The position numbers and the translations under genes were made by a program. Under the pieces are notes generated by a model. It saw only the letters and a program-made list of their open reading frames with translations. It was not told the DNA's origin and ran no database searches. From positions 372,001-436,000 of the forward strand of contig NZ_JAGKSP010000003.1 of NCBI RefSeq assembly GCF_017942085.1: a stretch of 64,000 nt of DNA. Direction: 5' to 3'. Each line of letters starts with the position of its first letter. The first letter of the stretch is position 1. Positions 34,343 through 43,602 of this stretch are shown in pieces. The DNA is from Paenibacillus lignilyticus. GTDB taxonomy: Bacteria > Bacillota > Bacilli > Paenibacillales > Paenibacillaceae.

Positions 34343-36109
34343 CTACTCTAATTCTACGGTTTCTTTCTCATGGAGTCGAAGCTGCTGTGTGGCAAATTCC
34401 AAATAGAGCGGATGGGTTTCAAGCAGCTCATCATGCGTCCCGCTTCCGGTCAGTTTCCCTTTCTCGATAAACAGAATTTGATCGGCATCCACAACCGTTG
34501 ACAGCCGGTGAGCAATGACCAGCGTCGTGCGCCCTGCCATTAAATTCTTGAGCGCTTCTTGAACGACAACCTCTGATTTACTGTCCAGACTTGATGTCGC
34601 CTCATCGAGCATCAGGATCTTCGGATCGCGCAGCAGCGCTCTGGCAATCGCAATACGCTGGCGCTGGCCGCCCGAAAGCTTGATTCCGCGTTCGCCGACT
34701 TCCGTATCATAACCATTTGGCAGCTCGCTGATGAATGTATGGGCATAGGCCATTTCCGCCGCATGAACGATCGCCGCGTCGCTGACTTCTTGATCCATGC
34801 CATAACATAAATTATCTCGAATCGTGCCGGCGATCAACGGACTTTCCTGCGATACATACCCGAACTGGCTTCTCCACGACCTCAAATTGTAGCTGTCGAT
34901 GGATTCCTTGCCAAGCTTGATAGTCCCGCCTGTCGGCTCATAATACCGTTCCAACAATGAGAATAGGGTTGTTTTCCCGCCGCCGCTAGGTCCTACGATT
35001 GCCGTAACCGTACCCGGCTCTACACGGAAATTAAGCTCAGCCAGCACAGGTTCGCCGTTCGCATAATGGAAGCTGAGATCATTAACGGAGATAGCCTGAT
35101 CCGCACGATCAACAGGTTTTCCGCCCTCGTGATCCTCTTCGGGAGCATCCAGTATCGCAATAATTCGTTCCGTAGCGCCGACTGTTTTCTTGAACTGGGT
35201 GAAGAATGAAGTAATCTGCGTCATCGGCATTACAATTTGAATCAGATAGAGAATAAATGCAACGAGCTCGCCGGCCGACAAGGCGCCTGAAGACACCCGC
35301 ACGCCGCCGTAACCGATAATGACCACAAGCAGCATCATCATAACGAAAAACATCAGCGGTGCAATCATCGCTTGAATTCGCGCTTCTTTCAGACCGAAGC
35401 TGAACAAACTGCTAATTTTCGTGCTGCCGGCTGTATATTCACGTTTCTCGGCATTCATCGATTTCACGAGTCTAACTTCAGAGAGCACTTGCGTTAGTGT
35501 CGTTGTGAACGATGCGGTTTCTTCTTGCAGTCCTTTCGAAACGATATACATTTGACGGCCCAGCGGAACCAAGAACACGGCAGCGATCGGAATAACGCCG
35601 AGCATGACTGCGGTCATCTGCCAATCCATGTAGAACAATACGGCAACCGATCCGATTACCGAGATGATTCCGGTTAAAAAATTCGTTGAATTCTCGGAGA
35701 TCAGCTGCTTCACGACTCCTGTGTCATTGGTCATTCGGCTGATCGTCTCACCGGTTCGGTGATTGTCATAAAACGGAATCGGCAGCTTCAGCAGCTTCTT
35801 CCACAGCTTGTCGCGCAGGTTGGCCACAATTCGTTGTCCAACCGCGTTCAACATATACATGGAGAACCCGCTGGCTAAAGCTTGCAGCACGAAGATGCCG
35901 CCGAACAACGTCATTTGCTGCCAGCTGAGATTGCTGATCGAGAAGCCGTCCACGAGATTTTTCGTAAACAACGGTATGATAAGCGAAATTAATGTCCCGA
36001 TTAAACTCAGCGATATGGCGGTAATAAGCAGTCCTTTAGACGGTCTTGTTTGACCGATCAATCGGAGCAGCGGTTTCCAGCTGCCGCTTGGCTTTGCTTG
36101 GTCATTCAT
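34343..36109 (-). CDS. ABC exporter, fused membrane and ATPase domains
   Basis: 588 aa half-transporter. Residues 1-310 hold six membrane helices (Type 1 exporter fold); the ATPase has Walker A VGPSGGGKTTLFSLL, Q-loop, signature IKLSGGQRQRIAIARALL and Walker B LMLDEATSSLD followed by the H-loop IAHRLSTV. It most resembles BmrA/LmrA/MsbA-type homodimeric multidrug or lipid exporters. No partner half-transporter lies next to it, supporting a homodimer. The start is ATG with GGAAGGAACT before it. Substrate cannot be assigned. Confidence 0.9.
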   Translation of the reverse strand: MNDQAKPSGSWKPLLRLIGQTRPSKGLLITAISLSLIGTLISLIIPLFTKNLVDGFSISNLSWQQMTLFGGIFVLQALASGFSMYMLNAVGQRIVANLRDKLWKKLLKLPIPFYDNHRTGETISRMTNDTGVVKQLISENSTNFLTGIISVIGSVAVLFYMDWQMTAVMLGVIPIAAVFLVPLGRQMYIVSKGLQEETASFTTTLTQVLSEVRLVKSMNAEKREYTAGSTKISSLFSFGLKEARIQAMIAPLMFFVMMMLLVVIIGYGGVRVSSGALSAGELVAFILYLIQIVMPMTQITSFFTQFKKTVGATERIIAILDAPEEDHEGGKPVDRADQAISVNDLSFHYANGEPVLAELNFRVEPGTVTAIVGPSGGGKTTLFSLLERYYEPTGGTIKLGKESIDSYNLRSWRSQFGYVSQESPLIAGTIRDNLCYGMDQEVSDAAIVHAAEMAYAHTFISELPNGYDTEVGERGIKLSGGQRQRIAIARALLRDPKILMLDEATSSLDSKSEVVVQEALKNLMAGRTTLVIAHRLSTVVDADQILFIEKGKLTGSGTHDELLETHPLYLEFATQQLRLHEKETVELE

Positions 36110-36179
36110 GGTGATCAGTTCCTTCCCTGCGTATCTATTCTGAAGTACGCGTTAAGTATATCAGCGGTTTTTGAACTGA

Positions 36180-37139
36180 TTATGAACAGAACGGAAGGAT
36201 ATGCCGGAAAAGAAGCTGCTTGGCCGCCATCGCGCTGCTCTTGCCCTCAGGCTCCTTGCGAATAGCCGCTACTAGATCATAAGAAGGTACGATGAAAATA
36301 TATTGTCCTCCATAACCTTTGGCGAAGCAGTAATCTACCACACCGTTATGTGCCTCCGTCGATATCCACCAATGGTAGCCGTATTCCCCGAAAATCGGGG
36401 GCTCGTAATGAGCCAAGCCTTTGTGGTGAATCGTGGTTGAAGTTTCAACCCAGCTTCTCGGAATAACCTGCTCTCCATTCCATAACCCGCCTTGCAAATA
36501 AAGCTGACCGAATTTCGCCATGTCTCCGGATGTCAGATGCAGCCCCGCTCCGCCTTCATAGATCCCGTCATGACTGTTCCATCTCGGCTTACGAAATCCC
36601 AGCTTCTGAAACAAATGCTCCTCTGCATAGGCATAGGTCGATTGTCCGGTAGCTTTGGTCAGAATCGCCGATAATAAATGAGAACCGCCGGAATTATAAG
36701 CAAAAGCTTCTCCCGGGGCATGCGCCATCGGCTGCGAGAGAACGAAGGTGATCCAGTCGTTTGTCCGCTTCATTTTCCAATACGGCTTATCGAAATCCGG
36801 CCATTCCAAACCGGACGTCATGGACAGCAGATGTTTGATTCGAATGGCATGTTTGCGCTCATCATCTGCTGCCGCCAAGGGAAAGAAGTCGGTAACCGGC
36901 TCCTCGATCCCTATCATGTGTCCTTGCTCGATAGCGATGCCGATTAAGGCAGAGAGAATGCTCTTCGTGCAGGAGTAGATCGCGCCAACGCGATCGATGT
37001 TCTTGTCATGCCATTCCCACAGCAGCTCACCGCCTCGGAGGATGACGACATCGTGTATTTTCCACGTTTCCAGATGACTGCGAAGTTCTTCCGTATAGAG
37101 TGCTTCCCCATGTGCCGGCGTAGGCGAAAGTAAATCCAT
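36180..37139 (-). CDS. serine hydrolase, class C beta-lactamase-like
   Basis: 319 aa without a signal peptide. The Ser-x-x-Lys motif is IYSCTKSILSALIG near residue 78, the Tyr-x-Asn motif is FAYNSGGSHLLSAIL near 155, and a late GYGGQYIFIV takes the place of the KTG motif; YGYHWWIS is another family mark. Members include esterases, D-aminopeptidases and penicillin-binding relatives. The lack of export signal argues for a cytoplasmic esterase or peptidase rather than beta-lactam resistance. It is 70 nt from the ABC exporter and divergent from the esterase. Confidence 0.85.
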   Translation of the reverse strand: MDLLSPTPAHGEALYTEELRSHLETWKIHDVVILRGGELLWEWHDKNIDRVGAIYSCTKSILSALIGIAIEQGHMIGIEEPVTDFFPLAAADDERKHAIRIKHLLSMTSGLEWPDFDKPYWKMKRTNDWITFVLSQPMAHAPGEAFAYNSGGSHLLSAILTKATGQSTYAYAEEHLFQKLGFRKPRWNSHDGIYEGGAGLHLTSGDMAKFGQLYLQGGLWNGEQVIPRSWVETSTTIHHKGLAHYEPPIFGEYGYHWWISTEAHNGVVDYCFAKGYGGQYIFIVPSYDLVAAIRKEPEGKSSAMAAKQLLFRHILPFCS

Positions 37140-37245
37140 ATGTACATAATTCCTTTCTCACTGGCTGAATGAGATGCTGACATGTAAAATAAGAGTAGCT
37201 TGTCTGATTTTAACAAATGCGAATAAACCGGAGGTAATGAACGGG

Positions 37246-38013
37246 ATGGCTCTTATTCAATGTGATTTCTATTCGGAAGTGCTTGGCTTGTCCATGTCGA
37301 TGAACGTTATTTTACCACAGGCTGCTCCCTCGCAGATTGGGATGGCTTCTCATGCCGGACAGCAGAAGCATAAGACCTTGTTCCTGCTTCACGGCTTGTC
37401 GGATGATCATACGATCTGGCTTAGACGGACGTCAATCGAGCGTTATGTAGCTGAACTTGGCATCGCGGTTGTTATGCCGGCCGTGCATCGCAGCTTCTAT
37501 ACCGATATGGTTTTAGGCGGCAACTACTGGACGTTTATCAGCGAAGAGCTGCCAGCCATCGCACGCTCCTTCTTCCCGCTGTCGGACCGCAGAGAAGATA
37601 ATTTCGTTGCAGGCTTATCCATGGGCGGTTATGGCGCATTTAAACTGGCGTTGAATAAACCGGAGTCGTTCGCGGCTGCGGCGAGCTTGTCAGGCGCGCT
37701 GCATTTGAGAGACCTTAGCGAGCGCTGGCCTTTTGAGTATAACCTGATTTTCGGATCCACTAATCAATTGAATGAGCTGCCGAACTGCTTATTCCTTGCC
37801 GCTGAGCAGCTGGCTGCATCCGGGAAACCGATTCCGAAGCTCTATCAATGCTGCGGTACCGAGGATTTCTTATATGAACATAATGCCCAGTTCCTTGAAC
37901 ACGCACTGAAGCTTCGGCTCCCCCTTACCTATGAGGAAGGGCCGGGCGAACATGAATGGGGCTATTGGGACAAGCAGATTCAACGCGTGCTTGCATGGCT
38001 GCCACTTAAGTAA
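37246..38013 (+). CDS. alpha/beta hydrolase, esterase D family
   Basis: 255 aa. The start is placed at the ATG at 37246, 11 nt after GGAGG; the ATG at 37237 is too close. [13 protein letters not shown], the nucleophile elbow [11 protein letters not shown] and a late [11 protein letters not shown] give the Ser and His of the triad. It resembles S-formylglutathione hydrolase and the tributyrin/acetyl esterases of lactic bacteria. No glutathione or formaldehyde genes are nearby, so a general acetyl esterase is more likely. Monocistronic with a strong terminator. Confidence 0.85.
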   Translation: MALIQCDFYSEVLGLSMSMNVILPQAAPSQIGMASHAGQQKHKTLFLLHGLSDDHTIWLRRTSIERYVAELGIAVVMPAVHRSFYTDMVLGGNYWTFISEELPAIARSFFPLSDRREDNFVAGLSMGGYGAFKLALNKPESFAAAASLSGALHLRDLSERWPFEYNLIFGSTNQLNELPNCLFLAAEQLAASGKPIPKLYQCCGTEDFLYEHNAQFLEHALKLRLPLTYEEGPGEHEWGYWDKQIQRVLAWLPLK

Positions 38014-38019
38014 AGACAA

Positions 38020-38071
38020 TAAAGCCGCGGCGGAAATGAGCGTTGATGCTCCTTCCTACCGCGGCTTTATT
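38020..38071. terminator. bidirectional terminator
   Basis: AAAGCCGCGGCGGAA...TTCCTACCGCGGCTTT; T tracts on both sides, between convergent genes. Confidence 0.8.
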
Positions 38072-38074
38072 TGA

Positions 38075-39424
38075 TCAATCCAGCAGAATCGGCGAAATCG
38101 CAACTCCCGAAGGAAAACTGCCCGTTGGCAGAATCGCTATCGGCAGTTGACTGGCAACCTCAATGACCGCGACGTAGCCAAAGGTAAGTATCGTCACATA
38201 TACCTTCAAGCCATCCGCTGTAATCGCGATATCGCTCGTATTGCTGCCTGCGGGCAGCTCGATCCGAGTTAAAATTTCATTACGCGACAGATTGATGACC
38301 ACGATCTCGTCGCCACCTCGACTCGCAACATAAGCTAAAGCTCCATCCGGCGTAATAACCAGCTTCTGCGGATCATTTCCCGTATCCAGCTTTATTGTGG
38401 CCGTAATGACTTGCGAAGAAGTCCGAATGGCATAAACACGTTCGAATTGCACATCCGTTACATACGCGATTTCACCGTCCGGCGTAAAAGCGATCGCGGA
38501 AGGTTTGGCGCCTTGCGGGAGCCTGATCGTTGATATAATGGCATGTGTGATTGTATCAACAACGACAATACAACCTTTGTTGATTAAGCAGCAGTACGCC
38601 TTCTGTCCGTCCGGCGCGATGGCAACTGCTACGGGATCGCCGCCGGCAGGGAGCGGGATCAACTTGACGAGCGAACGCGTCTCCGTATCTATGACGACGA
38701 TATAGTCTTCTACCATAGTCGTCACATAAGCTTTACCGCTGTTACGCGACACAGCAACCGCTAGCGGCACGGCACCCACAGGGAACGTAATTTCCCCCGC
38801 GATGGTGTGCGTGAGCGTGTTGATGATTTTTACCGTCTTGTCGCCTTGGCAGGTCACCAGAACTTCTCGCCCATTTGGGGTAAAATCCAGCTGCCGCGGA
38901 CTGCTGCCAACCGGAAACGGAATCGTCGCAACTCTTGTGTTGGTCGCTGTCTGAATAACCGTTACCGTGTGACCCGTATGGTTTGCAACATACGCGTGCA
39001 TCATTTCGTCCATCAGCGATGACATCACCTGCAAATTATGCTGGGCGATCATCTCTCCTTCGTCGTCGAGCTCCGCCATCGTAGCGAATACTTCACCGGC
39101 TGCCAGACCGTTTGCCGTAATGCTGACGCCAAATTGATCCAGTTCTTTGACCTCATGCCGGACCGTGAAGGTGCCGCTGGAATAACCGACCGGCTGCAGC
39201 TCAACGATAGCCAGCCTGCGCATAACAAGCTTCCCGTATCCCCCTCCTACTTGATCGTCGTTTACCAGATTGGAATCCATTGATGCTGCCGCTTCGGTTG
39301 CAATCGTATACACTTGAATGCCTGCCGAGGCTTGCTGTCTTCCGCGATTCATGACCGTAATTCTTAGGCTCGCCGTTCGTCTTCGTTCTCGATTAATCAG
39401 CAGTCCAGTGTCCAAGATCGGCAA
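38075..39424 (-). CDS. YVTN-repeat beta-propeller protein
   Basis: 449 aa from a TTG at 39424 with GAGGAGGCGTC eight nt upstream. Residues about 1-145 form a non-repeat beta-rich domain; residues about 145-449 are seven YVTN-type repeats (AYVANHTGHTVTVIQ, AYVTTMVEDYIVVID, AYCCLINKGCIVVVD, AYVTDVQFERVYAI, AYVASRGGDEIVVIN, VYVTILTFGYVAVIE), making one propeller. There is no signal peptide or anchor although YVTN proteins are often surface-exposed. Function is unknown; it could be a spore surface or intracellular scaffold. It is alone in its transcription unit. Confidence 0.78.
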   Translation of the reverse strand: MPILDTGLLINRERRRTASLRITVMNRGRQQASAGIQVYTIATEAAASMDSNLVNDDQVGGGYGKLVMRRLAIVELQPVGYSSGTFTVRHEVKELDQFGVSITANGLAAGEVFATMAELDDEGEMIAQHNLQVMSSLMDEMMHAYVANHTGHTVTVIQTATNTRVATIPFPVGSSPRQLDFTPNGREVLVTCQGDKTVKIINTLTHTIAGEITFPVGAVPLAVAVSRNSGKAYVTTMVEDYIVVIDTETRSLVKLIPLPAGGDPVAVAIAPDGQKAYCCLINKGCIVVVDTITHAIISTIRLPQGAKPSAIAFTPDGEIAYVTDVQFERVYAIRTSSQVITATIKLDTGNDPQKLVITPDGALAYVASRGGDEIVVINLSRNEILTRIELPAGSNTSDIAITADGLKVYVTILTFGYVAVIEVASQLPIAILPTGSFPSGVAISPILLD

Positions 39425-39543
39425 AGGGGACGCCTCCTCTACTCTTCCATTCCTCTATCGTATGAGATGCTAGAGAAAATGGCGCGAGACATATCACTAT
39501 GTCAGGCTGGTAGATTGCGCAGGCTCGGTTGCATCCGGCAAAT

Positions 39544-40335
39544 TCACCCCAAATAAACCTCAATCGTGACATCCTCATCGAATCCGATTGCCTGGTACAC
39601 GCTTTGTCCCATCTTGCTAGCGAGCAGCACGGCAATTCTTCCGCCGGCAGCTTGACCTTCGCGCGCGGCATGCGCAGTTAATGCACTTCCCAACCCTCTG
39701 CGCCGATAGCCTTCCAGAGTGGCTACATTGTAGATGCCGATTGTATCTCCATCGTGGATCGCGGTTGCCGCCGCAACCGGTTGACCATCCATGAAACCTA
39801 TATAATGGCGGAACGCGGCGTTCACGCCAAACGCGGCATCTTCGCTGATTTGAACGAGGGCCTCACCGGCTTCGCCTTCAAACCCAAATACGGGCAGCAC
39901 GATTTCTCGAAACCAAGCCATCTCTGCTCGCGTTCGGATCGGCTTGATGATTAACCCGTGAATCGCAGGCGAAATGTACGTCCATTCACGCAAGGAAACC
40001 GACATACCGGACAGGCTGTCTACCTTCTTAAGCCCGTTCTCTGCCAGTGCTTGCGCCAAGTTCGCATGGTCGGCATCATGTGACCAAGTCAGCCAAGTGA
40101 ACGGAACCTTGCGTGCCTGATAACCATTTATCAATCTTCCGATGTCGTCCTCGGTATCTTTGTCGGACAACGGTTGATGGTAGGCGATCACGCTGTTATA
40201 TAGCGGATGGGTGAGATCGGATTCATATCGCATTACTTCCGGCGTTTGCTCCAGCACGATGCGCGGACTTACAAGACTCAATTGTACTCGGGAGAATATA
40301 ACATTTTGCTTGATCTTCTCGGGCATGTTGGTCAT
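39544..40335 (-). CDS. GNAT family acetyltransferase
   Basis: 263 aa. The acetyl-CoA-binding motif A is NVATLEGYRRRGLGSALTAHA near residue 205, followed by a GFDEDVTIEVYLG C terminus. Residues 1-110 form a separate N-terminal domain; the length and layout suggest a tandem (degenerate plus active) GNAT fold. Acceptor substrate cannot be told. The start MTNMPEKIKQ follows GAGAGG. It is immediately downstream of a decayed GNAT gene on the same strand. Confidence 0.8.
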   Translation of the reverse strand: MTNMPEKIKQNVIFSRVQLSLVSPRIVLEQTPEVMRYESDLTHPLYNSVIAYHQPLSDKDTEDDIGRLINGYQARKVPFTWLTWSHDADHANLAQALAENGLKKVDSLSGMSVSLREWTYISPAIHGLIIKPIRTRAEMAWFREIVLPVFGFEGEAGEALVQISEDAAFGVNAAFRHYIGFMDGQPVAAATAIHDGDTIGIYNVATLEGYRRRGLGSALTAHAAREGQAAGGRIAVLLASKMGQSVYQAIGFDEDVTIEVYLG

Positions 40336-40358
40336 ATCGCACAGCCTCTCTTGACTCG

Positions 40359-40834
40359 TTATTTATTAATGACATGACTGGGACGAATATATAAACGCTC
40401 GAATCCTGCCCTGTGGTAGTTTCCGTAAGACTTATTGGCGTCCTCTTCCCCTGCAGACGGTAGTCCGGTTTCCGCGGTAAATCCGATTACACCTGCTGAT
40501 ATCCCGTCTGTTAACCGCTGTTTTATTAATGCGTTCTGGGCTCCTCTGCCGCGATAGTCGGGCAATGTCGCATCTATGCCAAACCAAGCCCAGCCATCGT
40601 TTGCTCCAACTCCGCACTGCTAGCAGGCTCATCGATTCCTAATCCGAGAACTCGGTTGAATTCGCCAATCGGCGTCCCCTGATCGGCAATGGCTATGCTC
40701 GATCCCAAACGAGTAAATGAAACCTTGGCATGTTGGACATAATCTTGAGGGGCAGCTGCAAATTAGTCAAACCACGCCTCCCGTTCTACCTTTTCAATTG
40801 CCAGATGCACATAACTATCAAACACAGTGTTCAT
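40359..40834 (-). pseudogene. decayed GNAT acetyltransferase gene
   Basis: From an ATG at 40834 the reading is MNTVFDSYVHLAIEKVEREA then WFD and a TAA stop at codon 24. The same frame continues past the stop as FAAAPQDYVQHAKVSFTR and IADQGTPIGEFNRVLGLGI. Then a frame change occurs, and another frame resumes as DGWAWFGIDATLPDYRGRGA, QNALIKQRLTDG and so on to the stop at 40359. The motif-A region is intact; the section between the two halves is short compared with full-length relatives, so a nonsense mutation and an internal deletion with frameshift are both visible. Sequencing error would not explain both. Confidence 0.75.
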
Positions 40835-40876
40835 AGGGGTTCTTCCTCTCCGTTTTTGCCATATGATTTTGCTCGT

Positions 40877-40910
40877 CAAAAAAGCACCGTTCGCAGCCGA
40901 ACGGTGCTCC
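40877..40910 (-). terminator. intrinsic terminator of the NADPH dehydrogenase gene
   Basis: Minus strand GAGCACCGTTCGGCTGCGAACGGTGC then six T. Confidence 0.85.
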
Positions 40911-40925
40911 ATCAGGGGAATGAAC

Positions 40926-41963
40926 TTATGACTTCAAACCTTTAAATCCCATGCCGTACACGCCCGGAATCGACGTTTCTTTGCCAAGGACAGCGGCTGC
41001 TTCGAGCGTCCAGTACGGATTACGCAGCATGCCTCTTCCAACAGCTACGAGATCGGCGTCTTCATTGCCGACGACTGCGTTAGCAAGCGACGGTTCGTCC
41101 AGTCGGCCAACGGCGATGACCGGCACATCCAAAGCATTCTTGATTGCTCTGGCCATCGGAACTTGGTAAGCAACATGCGTGCCGGGTCTGCCATGTGCGA
41201 GGATAGGACCTTCGCCGCCGGAGCTCACGTGGAACATGTCCACGCCGGCATCGCGGTAGGTTCTTGAGAATGCAATGCTTTCATCAAGGCCATAGCCGCC
41301 GTCGACGTATTCTCGGGCCGAAATGCGCATGATAAGAGGCATGTTCTCCGGCATCACGCTTTTGACGGCATGGATGACTTCACGGCCGAACAACGTCAAA
41401 TCCTTGCCATATTCATCGGTACGTTTATTGGTATACGTGGATTGAAATTGATGAATCAGATAGCCGTGCGCACCATGAATCTCTATGGTATCTACGCCGG
41501 CTTTGATCGCGCGTTCTGCAGCCTCTCGGAATTTTCCGACCATTGCTTTCGTTTCTTCCGTCGTCAAGGCTCTTGGTGTTTTGGACTTCTCATCGTACGG
41601 AATCGCCGAAGGGGCGACAGGCACTTCGGCATGCTCGGCTTTGCGTCCGGCATGGGCAATTTGAATGCCTACCTTCGCGCCGTATTCATGACACGCATCA
41701 ACAATACGCTTTAGCGGTGCTATATGGTCATCGGACCACAAGCCCAAATCGAAGTCCGTAATACGGCCGTCAGGCTCGATGTCGCTCATCTCGATGATCA
41801 CCAATCCTGCTCCGCCGATCGCCCGGCTCACATAGTGCACGTAATGCCAGTCTGTGGGTATACCGTCGTTGTTTTTGACTGCATATTGGCACATCGGCGG
41901 CATGACGACTCGATTTTTCAGTTCCAAGCCTTTGATCGTAAAATCATTGAACAAATTGTACAT
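40926..41963 (-). CDS. namA: old yellow enzyme, NADPH dehydrogenase (YqjM type)
   Basis: 345 aa. TIM-barrel FMN enzyme with C25 in MPPMCQYA (the redox-tuning Cys of the YqjM subgroup), WHYVHYVSRAIGG, and the substrate-binding HGAHGYLIHQF. It reduces activated alkenes, nitro compounds and xenobiotics at the expense of NADPH. C25 and the short length distinguish it from classic OYE. A LysR-type regulator follows upstream on the same strand, 140 nt away, and may control it. No typical operator could be identified. Confidence 0.93.
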   Translation of the reverse strand: MYNLFNDFTIKGLELKNRVVMPPMCQYAVKNNDGIPTDWHYVHYVSRAIGGAGLVIIEMSDIEPDGRITDFDLGLWSDDHIAPLKRIVDACHEYGAKVGIQIAHAGRKAEHAEVPVAPSAIPYDEKSKTPRALTTEETKAMVGKFREAAERAIKAGVDTIEIHGAHGYLIHQFQSTYTNKRTDEYGKDLTLFGREVIHAVKSVMPENMPLIMRISAREYVDGGYGLDESIAFSRTYRDAGVDMFHVSSGGEGPILAHGRPGTHVAYQVPMARAIKNALDVPVIAVGRLDEPSLANAVVGNEDADLVAVGRGMLRNPYWTLEAAAVLGKETSIPGVYGMGFKGLKS

Positions 41964-42102
41964 GGATTCGCATGCTCCTTTATACCTTCGACTGCTTCGC
42001 GGCAGTGTATGGATTTAGTTAAAACGGCTGGCGCTCCATCATGGTAACATTGCCATATGGCAAAAGGTACTACGTTTCTGTTTGGAGGGCCCTAACTATT
42101 CG

Positions 42103-42981
42103 TTATGACGGACGCGATTCAATAAAACCTAACAACTGCCTGCAGACGGATTCTTCCCGTGTAATGACTGAGATTTGACGCGTCGCTCCAAAATCCGAAA
42201 TCGGAATCGCTTTTATCGTATCCTTCTTCTGAATGATGAAAATTTCGGGCAATATGGCAATCCCCAGGTTAGCATGAACGAAACCGAGAATGCTTTGTCC
42301 CAATTCGATTTCCAGTGCGATATCGAGGTCTTTCCCTCTTTCGGAGAATTCTTTCTCGACTAACATTCTTACATCGCAGCCTTCGGGTAGCATCACGAAC
42401 GTTTCATTTTTTATCTCATCAAACCGAACTTCATCTTTATTGCCGTATAGAGGGTGATTGACATGAACGAATAGGAAGAACTTCTCCGTAAATGCAGGCG
42501 TTGTGTAGAAGGGGTGTTTAACGCCTCTGTCATCAAAAAACGCGGCATCGAGATTGCCATTCTCCAAATTTGTCAGCATGTCAAAAAAACTATAAAAGAC
42601 CCGTACTTTGATTTCCAACTTTGTCTCTGCTTGTAGATTACCCGCTATTCGACCGGGCAAATAAATGGTCGCGATACTTGGCCAAGAACCAAGGGTCAGC
42701 ACGACTTTGCCCTCATCTTGACTCCGCGTAACCTCCCGTCGCAGCGCATTAACTTCATTCAGGATACGTTTGCTTCTCTCAAGCAAAATCTGACCTGCCG
42801 TCGTCAACGTCACGCCGACGGATGAACGCAGCAATAATTGGGCTCCTAATTCATCCTCTAAGTTGCGGATCTGCTTACTTAGAGCAGGCTGGCTGATATG
42901 CAAGGATTCACTTGCCTTCGTTAAGCTTTTCGTTTCCGCCGTCTGTTGGAAGGCCTCCAGCCATTCTATTCTCATCTTCAT
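42103..42981 (-). CDS. LysR-type transcriptional regulator
   Basis: 292 aa. N-terminal winged helix: KSLTKASESLHISQPALSKQ followed by LEDELGAQLLLRSS; C-terminal periplasmic-binding-like effector domain. It resembles the CidR/CysL/YwfK-type Bacillota group. It shares a 225-bp divergent intergenic region with the broken DJ-1 gene and lies 140 nt upstream of namA in the same direction, so either is a candidate target. The region from 43000 to 43206 has no recognisable T-N11-A site I call with confidence. Confidence 0.88.
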   Translation of the reverse strand: MKMRIEWLEAFQQTAETKSLTKASESLHISQPALSKQIRNLEDELGAQLLLRSSVGVTLTTAGQILLERSKRILNEVNALRREVTRSQDEGKVVLTLGSWPSIATIYLPGRIAGNLQAETKLEIKVRVFYSFFDMLTNLENGNLDAAFFDDRGVKHPFYTTPAFTEKFFLFVHVNHPLYGNKDEVRFDEIKNETFVMLPEGCDVRMLVEKEFSERGKDLDIALEIELGQSILGFVHANLGIAILPEIFIIQKKDTIKAIPISDFGATRQISVITREESVCRQLLGFIESRPS

Positions 42982-43206
42982 CCCTCATAACTTTTGGTTA
43001 CTCCCGACCAAACATAGCGGTAGTACAATCCGCAGATGCGGAGTGTTACAGTATGGATACAGCAAAAACAACGACAAATAATACGTCGTTTCGTTCATTG
43101 TTTGAACCGTTAATTGTCCAGCGGAGTCACGCGGAAGTGATGCATTGTTCTTGGTTATAGTGCGCTTCGCTTCAACAAATTATTTCGAATCGAGAAGTGA
43201 TATATA

Positions 43207-43602
43207 ATGACAAAACGCGTGCTGTTGGTGGTTACAACCGCCGATAAAATGAACGACAATGAACCGAAAGGGCTATGGTTATCCGAGTTTGGAGAAGCCT
43301 ATATCGCTTTTAATAATGAGGGCTATGAAGTTACAATCGCCAGTCCATTAGGCGGACAAGCGCCAATTGACCATAGAAGCTTGGAAGGCGCGTCTCAAGA
43401 AATGCTCGATACGGCCAACTATCTGACAGCAACACCTAACTGGACGATTAACATACAAGCGGATGCAAATCTCATTACAGGTCAGAATCCGCAATCCACA
43501 GAACAAGCAGCTAATGAAGAAAGACCGGCTAAATCGCCGGTCTTTTTTGCGTTAAGCTTGCACCTCTACAGCAATATGCGAGAACGATTTGAAATCGAAT
43601 AA
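43207..43602 (+). pseudogene. internally deleted DJ-1/PfpI family gene
   Basis: The first 75 codons (MTKRVLLVVTTADKMNDNEP, LWLSEFGEAYIAFNNEGYEV, TIASPLGGQAPIDHRSL) match the N terminus of DJ-1/PfpI chaperone-like proteins. Then, instead of the segment holding the nucleophilic Cys elbow, the frame jumps to NIQADANLITGQNPQSTEQA, which is the family's C terminus. About 100 residues, including the active site, are absent. The frame then reads through an intrinsic terminator (43519-43549), so the last residues are not protein-like. It keeps a start codon but cannot make an active enzyme. Confidence 0.75.
43519..43549. terminator. terminator between the DJ-1 remnant and ade
   Basis: AAAGACCGGC, loop TAAATC, GCCGGTCTTTTTT; lies inside the remnant frame and just past the ade stop (43552), so it may serve both strands. 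Confidence 0.75.

Noticed and set aside
36180..37139. Calling this gene a beta-lactam resistance gene
   Set aside because: No signal peptide and generic class C-like motifs shared with esterases and peptidases.
43022..43060. TGTTACAGTATGGATACA as a GlnR/TnrA box
   Set aside because: The half-sites are one base out of register (N8), so it does not match.
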